Shown piece after piece: positions 11,273 to 21,712 of a stretch of DNA of 64,000 nt. The stretch is from Martensiomyces pterosporus (Eukaryota; Kickxellomycota; Kickxellomycetes; Kickxellales; Kickxellaceae), in the NCBI GenBank assembly GCA_025201845.1, contig MU603956.1, positions 97,826 through 161,825 of the forward strand. Direction: 5' to 3'. Under the pieces are notes generated by a model. It was not told where the DNA came from, did not search any database, and was given only the letters and a program-made list of their open reading frames with translations. The position numbers and the translations under genes are program-made. Every line of letters starts with the position of its first letter. Position 1 is the first letter of the stretch.

Positions 11273-12235
11273 TCAATAAATACAGGGTGATTCCTCGAGC
11301 GAAACCGAGCTGAGGAGGAACAAATTTGCGTACTGCCATGCCTGACCTCCCACGTGGCCGCCAAAGCTAGACTTTTGCCAGCCGTCGTCCTTGGCAGTGG
11401 CATCGGCAGCAGCAGCAGCAGCAGAGTGCTTAGCGGGCGATGCCCCCGGATGGTCAATCCTCATCTGCAGCTGCATTTTGTCTGCTGCTAGGCACATCGA
11501 CTGGATGGAGGCAGACGATGGACTGCGCTTCAGCGTCCCCTGCGCTGGGTCATCGCTCGCATGTGGTTGGTGCTGGAGGCCCGCAGAGACAACCGCAGCA
11601 TCGACCTCGCACTCATACTCCTCCTCATCGTCGCTGTCGTCTGCACTCAGTGAGGGCGACGGCTGGTAGTCCGCTGGCTGTGGCTCCTGGTCATCGTCCG
11701 TTAGCATGCTATCGATGCAGCGGTCAAACCACGACTGCTCAGCCTCGGCCGCAGCCAGGCCGCCATTTTCCTCCCCACCCTCATTGTCAATGTGGAAGCC
11801 GAAATCAACGTGAGCGTCGGTGTCGACGTCCATGGCCAAGTCACTGCTAGCGTCGATTGCCGGCACCACTGATGCCACTGCGCTGATGTTTGGCGATGGC
11901 GCACAGCAGACCCTGCTGCTTATATTGCTGCATTCCGCAGCCGCGCTGCCAGTCTGGCGTGTGTCATGCTGCCATTGTTTGCTTTCGTTGGTGGCATTGA
12001 CTCCTTTGCCGATGGCCGGCTCAGCGGCAGTGCTGACCATGGCCTTGAACGTATTGTACACCAGAACGGTTTTGTACAGGTTGGCCTGGCGGTGCGTCGC
12101 ACGCTGGGCCTGGCGGATGGCGTACAGCTTCTTTACAGAGATGTCCAAGACCACGTCTTTCCGCACGGGCGGGTGGAAGTAGCTGCTTGCCGAAGAGACG
12201 CACTCGGCGTGCGCGGGGATGAAGAAGCGCGCCAT
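11273..12235 (-). CDS. SERTA-motif-like acidic protein, function unknown
   Basis: One exon, 320 aa. Residues ~28-68 read VVLDISVKKLYAIRQAQ followed by LYKTVLVYNTFKAM. This has the spacing and hydrophobic pattern of the SERTA motif (VLxhSxxKL ... VLVxNT), known from animal SERTAD and CDCA4 transcriptional co-regulators. The rest is low complexity: a Ser/Ala-rich linker, an amphipathic acidic stretch WFDRCIDSMLTDDDQ, and a strongly acidic block (DDSDDEEEYECEVDA). These could serve as an activation region, as in SERTAD proteins. No DNA-binding domain is visible. The assignment rests on one short motif; an unrelated helix pair is possible. Confidence 0.6.
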   Translation of the reverse strand: MARFFIPAHAECVSSASSYFHPPVRKDVVLDISVKKLYAIRQAQRATHRQANLYKTVLVYNTFKAMVSTAAEPAIGKGVNATNESKQWQHDTRQTGSAAAECSNISSRVCCAPSPNISAVASVVPAIDASSDLAMDVDTDAHVDFGFHIDNEGGEENGGLAAAEAEQSWFDRCIDSMLTDDDQEPQPADYQPSPSLSADDSDDEEEYECEVDAAVVSAGLQHQPHASDDPAQGTLKRSPSSASIQSMCLAADKMQLQMRIDHPGASPAKHSAAAAAADATAKDDGWQKSSFGGHVGGQAWQYANLFLLSSVSLEESPCIY

Positions 12236-13850
12236 CCTGTGTACCGGAAGAGGCTCGGTTTAAGGCTGTGTGTTAAGTGGTGTGGCTGGGATGCGTGTTG
12301 TAGCTGGGGGTAAATAAACAGCGTGGTGGAGCAAGAAAAGGTGCCACAATGCGGAGGAGAAAAGGGGCAAGAGAGGAAAAGCAGCAGCCGTGGCGTGGCT
12401 GTATTTGTAGCAAATGCGCTGGACTAATGACACGTATGCCGATATGAGAGGAGAGCGGGTGACTGAGTGACTGAGGGCGAAGGAAAAAGAAGGACAATGT
12501 TAATAGGAGCAAGCAAGGCCGGGGGCGGTATGCAAGGTATTTTCCGGGTACAAGGCGAGTCAGGCTTGGTGATTTCCCCTCTGCTGCTTGTCTATTCTTT
12601 GTGCTCACAGTCTAAACGAGCAAAGGGAATCCACGGGGTAGCAGGACAATTGGGGGGGGGGGCAAGTGGCGACTGTGAGGTGTGGTGCGCCTGCTGGTGC
12701 TGCGCGTGGAGCTAAAACGCAGATATGCAAACAAAAGACAATGGGTGCTATATGGCGTGAGCGCTGGTAGGGAATGCGGTTTAAAAGCAAATAGATAAAT
12801 AAACAAAAGCAAGGGGAGGGACCGGGGGCAGGGCTTGCTGGTGCAATGGCAGTAGCTTTATATGCTGCTGGCGAAGGAAGGCGCGCACTGACGGCGCAGA
12901 AGGACGAACGGGCAGAGGGGCAGGAAAGCGAGAGGAGCAGCTAATGAGGAGCAGCACTGACGTGCCAATCTTGCAATGATGGCGATTATATGCAACTATG
13001 ACTCTATTTGCAGCCTGTTTTGCTTGCCGAGATATGCGGGGCTAGGTGGTTGCTTCAAGTCGCACGCATCCGAAAAATACACAGCCTGGATTACACTGCT
13101 CCGAATAAAAAGTGGATATGTGAGTCAGAATTGCTGGCCAGCTTGGTAGAGCGGGCGAATGGTGCAATCAGCAGGAGATATGATACGCTTGCAGAAGAAC
13201 CGAGCTGGGAAAAGAGAGAGAATCCACGCAAGGAGAAAAAGGAAAGGGCGCTGCCAGGGTTGTTTCTTTATACTCTCCTCCCATTAACAAGTGGGCGTGG
13301 GGGCCTTTGGCGCAATCGAGAGAAAATATGCTCAATAAGCTACTGCCACCACAAGTGGTAGTAGTAGCGCCATCTGCGTCCTTTCTTTCTCGGCCCTTCT
13401 TCCTCCCAGTATATCTGCTGTGGATGGGCAGTGGGCAGCTAATTGACAGCCCCCAGGGAAGACGAAGAGCCCTCGGCGACATACAAGAGCACACTCCTTG
13501 TCACGGGACATCTTAATTAAAACATTTGGGCAGCCAGCCCCCTCTCAGCACATGCCCCACATGAATGGCAGTGCCAGAGCGAGCACAGGCGGGTGGGAAG
13601 GGATGCGCGCGCACAGCCTCGCTGGCGACCGCATCTTTGCTCGCGCTCGCCAAACCCCCACTTGCTGCTGCAGGTTGCACACTGAGTGGCGAGAGCAGGC
13701 GCTGCTCCCCTCGGAGCCCGCACACCTCCCCCATACGTCGACGACATCGTACATGAAAACTGCGTTGGCAGCAGCAACAGCAGCTCTATTTGCTGAATGC
13801 ACTCCTCCAAGCGAAAGCCAGGGGCACTGCAGAAAAGCTAGCTTCAGCGC
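12236..13850. other. Intergenic region between SERTA-like gene and HRD3
   Basis: About 1.6 kb upstream of the minus-strand SERTA-like gene and downstream of HRD3. It contains a TGACTGAGTGACTGA direct repeat at about 12461-12475, a poly-G run near 12651-12661 and purine-rich sequence. No open frame has recognisable content. Confidence 0.45.
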
Positions 13851-16554
13851 CTAGCGAAATGGCAAAAACATCCAGGCGGCAGCCAAAAACAGAACGAGGA
13901 AGAAGACGTTCTCAGCTGTGGTGCCCGCATCGTCGTCCTCATCCACGGCTCCTGCCATGTTGTCCCTTTCATCATCGCCCACCCCCTCCTCACCCCAGCC
14001 CTCTGGATCCAGATTGCGGTCGGGGTGGTTGAGGTGCTGCACATCGTTCTGCCCGTGCTCCTCAGGCACCGCCTCTGCCGCTGCGCTCTCCTCCTCCTCC
14101 TCTTTGGACACCGGCTTTGGCGCAAAGAACAGCGGCCCCTCGCCGACATCCTCGCCCGTAGCCCAGCCCCAGAGGTACTTGATGCACAGCCTCGCCAACG
14201 AAAACTGGCCAGCTAATCTGCCATTCTCGTTCACCTCCAAGCTCTTATCGTACCAGCGCTTCGCCAGGTGGAAGTCTCTCTTGACTCCAACGCCGTTTTC
14301 GTACATCCACCCGAGGTTCCACATCGCAAAGCTGTTTCCCTCGTCCTCCGCCGCAATCGTATACGCCGCCGCAGCCCTCTCCACGCTGGGCTTGACGCCC
14401 CTTCCGTAGAAGTAGTGGTCTCCCTGCTTGACTCGCGCATCGGGGACATTCTGGTTAGCTGCGCGGGTCCAGTACGCCAGCGTTTGGAAGTCATACGCCT
14501 CGCGGCTCCTGAACAGGGGTTGCGGGCAGGTGCACGTGCCCGCACTGCGGGCGTTATCGGTGCCATCTGCCCCTCTGCATCCGTTGCAAGCGGCCGCCTG
14601 GGACTTGTCAGGGTACATCCCGCCCACGTGCTCCAAGAGAAACGCCGCGTTTAGCTGCCCGACATCGTATCCCATCTCTGCCGCTCGCATGTACTCGATG
14701 AGCGACACTTGCATGTCGCCCCGCTTATACGCCGCGTGTGCATCGGGCACGGGCGAATGGAGCCAATCTCCTTTCTCTGCCACGTACTTGTACAGCGTGG
14801 TGGCCATCCGGCACGACGCCTCGACAACGATGCCGTTCGCGTACATCTCCGCCAAGTAGTAGTGCGCCAGAATGTGCCCGCTCTCTGCTGCCCTCTTCAT
14901 GTTGGCAATGGCCACCTTGGGCGACGTGTCGATGGTTGCCAGGGCAAAGTTGACCTGTCCGCCCGGGTGCAGCTTCTCTGCCGCCTGCTTAAAGTACTCC
15001 CTGGCCTTCTCGGCGTCAGCAGGCACCTCGACGCCCTCCAGGTGCATCTTGCCCAAGGCATTGAGCGACGCACCGTGCCCCAGGCTAGCGCCAATCTGCA
15101 GCCACCTGAATGCCTGTGCAGTGTTGACTTTGACCCCCTCGCCACGCCAGTTCATTATTCCGAGCATGCCCGCTGCCTCAGCCGCAGTGTGCGCATCCGC
15201 CTGACCCAAGCCCTTGCGGAGCTTGCCGGTGGACGTAAATGTCTTGCCAATAATGTCCGACAAGTACGTCAGCGCGTACGAGAATTTGCGCGGTGCGTAG
15301 CGGTGTCCATGGTAGTACACGTCGGCCAGCGTCAAGCACGACTTGATGTCGCCCTTGCGTGCCTTGAACTGGTGGTACTCCAGCAGCTCGTTAAAATCCT
15401 CCCTTTTAATCACCTTGCGAATCGAATTCGCGCTGGTTCTCACACCATATGCGCCGCCGTACTCATCCGACAAACGCACGCGGTAGCCCGGCAAATGGCG
15501 TCCCAGCGGCGGCCCTGAAGCGTAGTATCTGATCGCCTTGCGCGCCACCGACTGATAGTACCTCAAGGCGTCGCCGCACGACATGGGCGTTCCGATCCCC
15601 GACAGGTGCTTGAACCCCAGTGTGATTTCAGCTGGCGCGTATTCTTGCATGGCCGCAAATGTAGTGTACAGTAGAGACAGGCCGTTGTTCTGCTCGACAC
15701 CGCCCAGCGCAGCCGTGTAGAAGAACCCCAGCATGTACTGCGCCGTCGCATTTCCGTTAATCTCCGACAGCTGCTGGTAGTGCGAGAACGCCGATTCCAG
15801 GTCTACCTGCGTGCCGTACTTGCCATACATCTCCATGTTGGCAAGCGAAAATATGGCGTCCTCATACCCATTCTCCGCCAGCGTCTGCACCACTTGGATC
15901 GCGTTTCGGACATCAGCAGGAAGCTGGTCCCATGGCCGCACGCGCAAACCACGTAGCGCGTTCGTTTTGTCTGTGGACGACTGCTGGAAAAGCTGTGTGA
16001 TGGTGCCAATTGCGCTGCGAACGTAGGGTCGAATTGGCCGAGGGAGCGAGCGCAGAATGTCGCGGTGGCTCATGAATGTGGAGCTTAGCTGTGGCTGTGG
16101 TGTGCGCTGTGCATTGATGACGGATTGGTGCGTCTCTAGTACGCCCATGGCTCTGTCGTATGCATCGCGCCGCTCCTTCATCGCATTCTCTACGTCCCTA
16201 TTGCCGCTGCCGCTGTCGTCGTCATCATCGTCATCATCGTCGCTGCTTCCAAAACCCAGCGGCGTGCCATTCGGCTACAAAGGCAAATTTGAGAAATTGC
16301 AGGCGTGGCTTCAAACAAAGTGGGTTAGCATGCTGAAGTCTAATAGCATGCAAACCGCTACCAAGAATACCTACACTGCCAGCGTCAGTGAGGGCTCTGT
16401 TGTTTCTGCCGTCATGCAAGCTATCCCCACGCACAACGCCCGGCACCTGCTCGCCAACAGAGGCCACGTCATCGCCAGCACCAGCAGCGCCATCGCCGTC
16501 TGCTGCTACGCTTGCCGCCAACGCCAGAGCAAAAACGCACACGGTTAGACGCAT
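13851..16554 (-). CDS. HRD3: HRD3/SEL1L-like ER-associated degradation adaptor (2 exons)
   Basis: Exon 1 is 16554-16375, a 100-nt GT-AG intron (donor GTAGGT, acceptor TTTGTAG) follows, and exon 2 is 16274-13851; 867 aa. Exon 1 supplies a clear signal peptide (MRLTVCVFALALAASVAADG) that the large frame alone lacks, which is why the join is proposed. The body has many SEL1-like repeats, for example AQYMLGFFYTAALGGVEQN, AAGMLGIMNWRGEGVKVN and AMWNLGWMYENGVGVKRD. The C-terminus ends in one hydrophobic segment (NVFFLVLFLAAAWMFLPFR). This is the type I topology of Hrd3, which recruits misfolded luminal proteins to the Hrd1 ubiquitin ligase. An Asp-run (9 in a row) lies early in exon 2, and an acidic stretch precedes the membrane anchor. 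Confidence 0.9.
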
Positions 16555-17112
16555 TCTGACAAGTTAAAAGTACCAAGGGCGTTTCCCTCGCTAATAGAAG
16601 AAAGAAGACTCGGGACGCGAAATGCAAGTGCTGATAAAAACAGATATAGGGAAAACAAAGGAACCAGTGCCTGGAAGAAGAAAAGACGGTGCAAATTCAA
16701 AACACTGGCGGCACTCAGCTTGCGGCCATCAAAGCAAGCCCCAAGTGACGACACACGCGCAAGCCTACAGCGCCGTGTGGCAGGCTGTCCACTGAGGTTT
16801 CGAGACGTAGCTGGGGTGTTAATCCCGCCATCAAATCAGCCCCCTGTAATCTGCCAAGTGTACCACAAATAGCGTAGTACCGGTGCTGGCTTCCAGCGCT
16901 AATATACAGCCACACGGCGGGGCGCCAGCCACACACGTATATGCCACAGAGGCGGCGAGTGCTACACGTTTGAGGGCGGCTTAGATAGCAGGCAACAAGC
17001 ATGCCCAGCCCTGCCTTTAATGCCAGATACCCCGCTTCACTCCTCTCGCTCTTTTTTTTTTTTGACAAGAGTTCTAACGGCTTTTGCGAGTAAACACACA
17101 TATCCCGTCAAC
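16555..17112. promoter_or_regulatory. Divergent promoter region HRD3 / secreted island
   Basis: 558 bp between divergent start codons, marking the left border of the secreted-protein island. No specific element is certain. A T-run (about 17050-17061) precedes the downstream start. Confidence 0.4.
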
Positions 17113-18306
17113 ATGAAATGCGCAAGATGTCTCACACTTTTAGTTCCAATCGGCATCGCAATGCTCCCAGTGCCCATTTACGCGAGGACATCCCTACCCA
17201 TCGCCGGGGTTTTCGAGTGGATCAGCTCGAATGTCTTCAGCAAGTAAGTATGCAGCGCAAACAGCTAACAAGGGGTGAGCGATAAATGCCGCTATTTGCT
17301 GATCCGTGTTTGGTGTATTGCAAGTGCGTGGTGTAGCAAATACATCTCGTCGGAAATAAAGTTGATTGAATCGTGGGCATCCAGGCTAAATGTCCATCCG
17401 CCAGCATTCATGGCTGGCATGTCAGCAGGCAGTGGCATGGGGTGGGTTGGGAAACAAATAGGCAGCCAGCTTGCAGTGCTAAGTAATCAAGCAGCAGCTG
17501 TTCAGAGTGTGCTATCAACAAATGCTGCTGTGAACGACATTCTGCTGCCGTTGACAAATCTGCCCGAGTTTCTAGCAGATGTGCAATCAGCAATTACGGA
17601 CATGGAGTCAAAAGCATACACAGAAATACTGTATGTCCAGAGCGAAATCCAGGACTTTGGGGTTGATGTCTACAATGACATCTATGGGGCGCTTTCGGAT
17701 GTTGGCTTGGTACTGCTGTCCATTTACAATTTCTTCCAAAACCTACTGGGAGTCGTTCTGTCCAGCCCGCTACTCACCACAATAATAGGCGTGCTTAGTG
17801 TGAACCCAATGATTCTAGCATTTGTCGGCTTAGTCGCCTCCGACCCCTTAATGCTAATCAACAACTACGCGGGATGGCAGAGCGAAGTGAGCTCAAGAAG
17901 CGCCAAATTCAGTAGCAACTTTGGCCAAATGTACACTTTCATTTCTATTGGCCTGCCCAGGCTGGAGGGCGGATTGCTAGGTGTGGCCAGCGGAATAGCA
18001 AGCGTTGGAAACGGCGTTGTTGGCAACCCGAACAATGCACCCCAACAGCAGATATTCCAGCTGCTCAGCATATACCCAGTTCTGCTGGGTGCAGAGCTGA
18101 GTATGTTCTCCTCATCTGTAAGCCGGCAGCGAGCCCAAGCACCCAGCACTACGATGTCTACACATATGCCTCAAGCTGGAGAGGGCCAGTATTTCGAGGC
18201 TGAGGCTATTAATTACATGCCTACCGCATCGGCTAATACGAGGCTAAATGAAATTAATACCTACGCGTCTCCTCAGCCCACTGCGCATATATTAAAAGGC
18301 AGGTAG
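17113..18306 (+). CDS. Secreted protein of unknown family, 370 aa (2 exons)
   Basis: Exon 1 is 17113-17243 and exon 2 is 17325-18306, with an 81-nt GT-AG intron whose phases fit (Asn at the join). Exon 1 encodes a signal peptide (MKCARCLTLLVPIGIAMLP, cleavage likely after PIYA). The mature part has long amphipathic and hydrophobic stretches: an Ala/Val-rich segment near LAVLSNQAAAVQSVLS, a hydrophobic pair (VGLVLLSIYNFFQNLLGVVL and LLTTIIGVLSVNPMILAFVG), and a Gly/Ala segment (GGLLGVASGIASVGNGVVG). Few cysteines are present. I recognise no family. It opens a run of five plus-strand secreted genes. Membrane insertion through the hydrophobic stretches is an alternative to full secretion. Confidence 0.7.
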
Positions 18307-18384
18307 CGTTTGGACTATACTGGCTTGTCTTGGCGGCTATCTGCCAGCACCTGTGGAAGCGCAGACACAGCATCCAGAAGCACA

Positions 18385-18390
18385 TATAAA
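18385..18390 (+). promoter_or_regulatory. TATA box of the 140-aa secreted gene
   Basis: TATAAA 93 bp upstream of the ATG at 18478. Two other genes of the island have a TATA box at 81-94 bp. Confidence 0.5.
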
Positions 18391-18477
18391 GCCTTTCTCC
18401 ATATATTTTTGCCTGGGATATTATTGTCTTAATCCACATTCACCCCCACCCCCTTAAAATATACTAGTATACTGAAG

Positions 18478-18900
18478 ATGAACCTGACTTCCGCCCTTGC
18501 CCTTACCTCGCTAGCTGCTCTTTCAAGTGCATTGCCGAGTAGGCGTGGTGACGTTAACTGGAATGTGCCAGTTGCACTTGTTGATGCGCAGGCAACAAGC
18601 TCGCTCCCCATTCTAGTTGCTTCAGTGAAGACAGCAGCTAGGCCAACTATTCAGCTGGTTGCTGGCCCGGCTCAGCCACTGACTCAGATATACGTGAATC
18701 CTAGGGCCGATAGGTCTGATAGGGCTGACAGAGATGCACGAAGGGAGGAGCACAGAAAGGAGTTACAGGAGTGGGCTCACCAGCAAGGCGAAAATGGCGT
18801 CTCCAATGGAACAAACTTTGTCTCCCAGATTCTAACCGGTGTGAGCGGTATAGTGGATTCAGCGCTTGGCCCAGTATATTCGCTCTTTGGCTACAACTAG
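18478..18900 (+). CDS. Small secreted protein, 140 aa, unknown family
   Basis: A single exon with a strong signal peptide (MNLTSALALTSLAALSSALP). It is followed at once by SRRGD, a possible dibasic Kex2 cleavage site. The middle is highly charged (RADRSDRADRDARREEHRKE), with an RxDR-type imperfect repeat predicted as helix. The tail (FVSQILTGVSGIVDSALGPV) is hydrophobic and amphipathic. There is no cysteine in the mature part and one N-glycosylation sequon (NGTN). No family recognised. Its promoter has a TATA box at 18385. Confidence 0.75.
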   Translation: MNLTSALALTSLAALSSALPSRRGDVNWNVPVALVDAQATSSLPILVASVKTAARPTIQLVAGPAQPLTQIYVNPRADRSDRADRDARREEHRKELQEWAHQQGENGVSNGTNFVSQILTGVSGIVDSALGPVYSLFGYN

Positions 18901-18960
18901 AACAGCGTATACTATCCCATTTTTGAATAGGGCACTTGTCAATGCCATTTTACATTTATG

Positions 18961-18966
18961 AATAAA
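18961..18966 (+). terminator. Putative polyadenylation signal
   Basis: AATAAA 61 nt after the stop of the 140-aa secreted gene. Confidence 0.4.
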
Positions 18967-19070
18967 GATATGTGGCACCTATATATGTGCACTTTCCTTG
19001 TAGCTAGAGAGCGGAATAGCGCAGTTTGGAGTAGCAGCAGTGCTGGCAGGAGCACCACAAGGCCTGCTGC

Positions 19071-19077
19071 TATAAAT
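19071..19077 (+). promoter_or_regulatory. TATA box of the first glycine-rich secreted gene
   Basis: TATAAAT 94 bp upstream of the ATG at 19165. Confidence 0.5.
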
Positions 19078-19164
19078 ATTTTCTATTTGAATATATCCTC
19101 TTTCTTTGGCCGTCACCCTGTTCTCTGCTTTCTGCATCATATTATACAAATACAACCTTCAAAC

Positions 19165-20010
19165 ATGCATATTAAGGCGAACACTCTGTTGCCCCTGCTT
19201 GTGGCCTTCAGCAGCTCGGCTGCGCTACCAGCAGGCAATCTTGTACAGAGACAGTTTACTGTTCCTACTGTGTCTGGCAACGGCCAAGGAAACATCAACA
19301 TTATCCTAGGAGGAGGCATATTTCCGACCATTACTTTGGGGGGAATGCTTGCAGGAAGCTCAACGGCTATTGCTGGTGGTGTCTCTGGCACCATAGGTGT
19401 TGGTGGCGGATCACTGCCCACCGGACTGGTTGGAGCCGGCGCTGGAGTTGCCGCAAACCCAAGTAATGTAGCGGGGCAGGTTTCAGGCACCGTCTCTGAG
19501 GGGGGATGGATGCCCATCTTACCAGAATTCAATGCAGGCGGTATTCTTGTTGGAAGCGGAGGCTTTAGTCTGTCAAGCAGCCTGGCAGTTGCTGGTGGAG
19601 TACATGGTGGCGGCCAGGCCACGATAGGCTACGGCGGCATATTTATGCCAATGTCTAACCTAGCAATTGGTGGCGGCGGAAACATTGGGTTTAACATAGT
19701 GAATGGCAGAGTGACATCCTCTAGCTCGTCGCCGACTCCAGCCTCTGCTCCGACATCAAGCACTTCCTCGGGTTCTACCACTACGCCCACTACAACTCCA
19801 GTCACAATTCCTACCACAACTCCCACCACAACCCCTGCTACAACTCCCACCACAACTCCTGCTACAACTCCCACCACAACCCCTGCTACAACTCCCACCA
19901 CAACCCCTGCTACAACTCCCACCACAACCCCTGCTACAACTCCCACCATAACACCTACCACAACACCCACCACAACCTCTACTTCAGCAACCACACCAAC
20001 AACTACCTAG
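19165..20010 (+). CDS. Glycine-rich secreted protein A with C-terminal TTTP repeats
   Basis: A single exon, 281 aa. The start at 19165 was chosen because it gives a signal peptide (MHIKANTLLPLLVAFSSSAA); the frame continues upstream to 18958 without sense. After NLVQRQ the mature protein begins FTVPTVSGNGQGNINIILGG. It carries a ~150-residue module of Gly-rich beta-like segments (LGGGIFPTITLGG, GVGGGSLPTGL, VSEGGW, IGYGGIFMPMSNLAIGGGGN). The same order of segments occurs in the genes at 20562 and 22107, so the three are paralogs. The C-terminus is a Ser/Thr/Pro region with an 8-residue unit (TTTPATTP) repeated about five times, a probable O-mannosylated stalk. The function is unknown; a cell-wall or extracellular-matrix role is a guess from composition. 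Confidence 0.8.
   Translation: MHIKANTLLPLLVAFSSSAALPAGNLVQRQFTVPTVSGNGQGNINIILGGGIFPTITLGGMLAGSSTAIAGGVSGTIGVGGGSLPTGLVGAGAGVAANPSNVAGQVSGTVSEGGWMPILPEFNAGGILVGSGGFSLSSSLAVAGGVHGGGQATIGYGGIFMPMSNLAIGGGGNIGFNIVNGRVTSSSSSPTPASAPTSSTSSGSTTTPTTTPVTIPTTTPTTTPATTPTTTPATTPTTTPATTPTTTPATTPTTTPATTPTITPTTTPTTTSTSATTPTTT
19800..19980 (+). repeat. 24-bp tandem repeat encoding TTTPATTP
   Basis: Near-identical units (ACCACAACCCCTGCTACAACTCCC and variants) lie in frame inside secreted protein A. They are a minisatellite coding for a Thr/Pro stalk. Confidence 0.8.
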
Positions 20011-20561
20011 TTTCATCTTTCATATTCCAAGTTGGCATGCATCCTACCTTGCTCAAGATTTAGTTTAGGACTAGCTCAAAAATAGATTTTTGAGGATTAA
20101 CAAATAATATCATTTGCAGCTAGCGAGAAAACCTTGCTAAGCAACCTGGTATACACTACCACAAACCTCCATTCGCTGCATATTGCATGCTCAGAGAAAT
20201 GCACGGCTGGCTATGTATCCCATTTAACCCAGAATTAAAACCAGCTGCAAACATACAGCCATAGGCGTAGCAGCTGTTTTTAATATAGGTCTGGCTTGTT
20301 GACTACATAGTATTAATACAAGCATATACATGTCACGACTACAGGATGGCGCTCAGCGTTGGAATTGCACTTGGCTGTGCCGTATCCTTGTCGAGAGCAA
20401 TGTATACACAGGTGGTAGAGCAATAAATATACTGCACATATGCTTCCATGTAGGCAGGGGTTTGCCAAGCTCTTGAAATGCCTATAGCCTATGCTTGTCA
20501 CCAGGACATAATAGATAGCTACAGATTTCCAGCATGCAGGCCTACAGACACTTACTCCACT
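20011..20561. other. Intergenic region within the secreted island
   Basis: AT-rich sequence between two paralogs, with no gene seen. An AT-rich word CAATAAATATA lies at about 20421, but there is no TATA box at the 80-95 bp spacing used by neighbours. Confidence 0.4.
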
Positions 20562-21712
20562 ATGCTATTACCCAGCTGCACAGCGCTAATGTACTTGGCG
20601 GCCCTTATCATGTAGATGCACCACTGCTTTCAGAGAAGCATGCTAGCGCTTATGAACCAGATGGGGTTTGGAATGCGCTTAATAGAAGTCAGCATGCAGA
20701 CGTGTTTTCCCGCATTGAATGCCATGTTTCTCCCCAAACCCAAAGAGACTTGCAACCATTGTGGAGACAAGCAAATCCTGAGAAAGTATGTAGACTCCAA
20801 AGCTCGGCTTTGGCCACTAGCTCCTTCGAAAACATACCATCTCAATCACCGATTTCAGCCACAGCTCCAAATAGTAGTGGAACCCCGCCTACGTTGATGT
20901 CAAACATACAAAGCAATATTGCAACAGCTTCAAACACTGGTTACACAACTACAGCTGGGCATCTAGTAGTAGGCGACTCAATAGCAGATAGTACAACAGC
21001 CACGGCATTATCCTCCAATACAGCAGCCACCACAACTGCCACAGTTACAGTGTCTACGCATTATATTGCCAGAGCCCATACAATCGCCCTGTCGGCTAGC
21101 TCAAGTGCAGCCGCAGCTGGCCAGTTACCTCTTAGCTGCGCAAGCCCCCGTCTTTCCTCAGCTGTAAAAATTATTGAGGGAGAGGAAACCCACAGAGCTG
21201 CACACAACATAAGGCTACCACGCAGTGGCAATATGCTGCCCAGAGTTTCAGGCAACGGCATCGTCCAAGGCAGCATTGTTCTTGGGGGTGGTATTTTGCC
21301 AACTCTTATGCTTGGGGGTTTAATTTACGGCTACACGAAAGGAGTAGGTCTTGGCGGCTCAGCAACAGTCGGAATTGGCGGAAATGTGCTGCCTACAGCA
21401 GCATTTGGGGGCGGCGTAGCCGGCGCAGTTAGTCAGCTGATCGTTAACGGGGCAGCTTCAGCAACCGCCCTTGAGGATGGCTGGTTAAATGGTTTTGTGC
21501 CTGCTATGAACAACGGTGCAAGTGTAGGAGGCGAAATCGGCGTGCTCCTGTCAAAAGGTATTCATGCAGTCCTGGGCTGGAATGGTGGCGGGTGGGACAC
21601 TATTAGATATGGCGGCCACTTTATCCCGACATCAACTTTAGCCATCAATATTGGCGGCGACTTTGGGTTTGAGGCCAGCAATGCCAAGACAACATCCACA
21701 GCACCTCCCTAA
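20562..21712 (+). CDS. Glycine-rich secreted protein B (2-exon model)
   Basis: The long open frame starts at 20534 but lacks a signal peptide. I propose exon 1 at 20562-20611 in another frame and a 182-nt GT-AG intron (donor GTAGAT, acceptor AGTATGTAG). Exon 2 is 20794-21712, in phase, giving 322 aa. The spliced N-terminus joins MLLPSCTALMYLAALI to ILQSSALATSS, an excellent signal peptide with an ALA cleavage site. Next comes a Ser/Thr/Ala-rich region, then LPRSGN and the glycine-rich module (VSGNGIVQGSIVLGGGILP, LGGSATVGIGGNVLPT, IRYGGHFIPTSTLAINIGGD) shared with the genes at 19165 and 22107. The module in this paralog lacks a Ser/Thr tail. If the unspliced frame is right, the protein has 392 aa and no evident secretion signal. 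Confidence 0.7.

Noticed and set aside
19629..19994. Antisense frame of V/G repeats opposite the TTTP stalk
   Set aside because: The mirror image of a 24-bp coding repeat, not an independent protein.
20534..20793. Unspliced N-terminus of secreted protein B
   Set aside because: It lacks a secretion signal and resembles neither paralog; the spliced model restores one. Kept as an alternative in the feature text.
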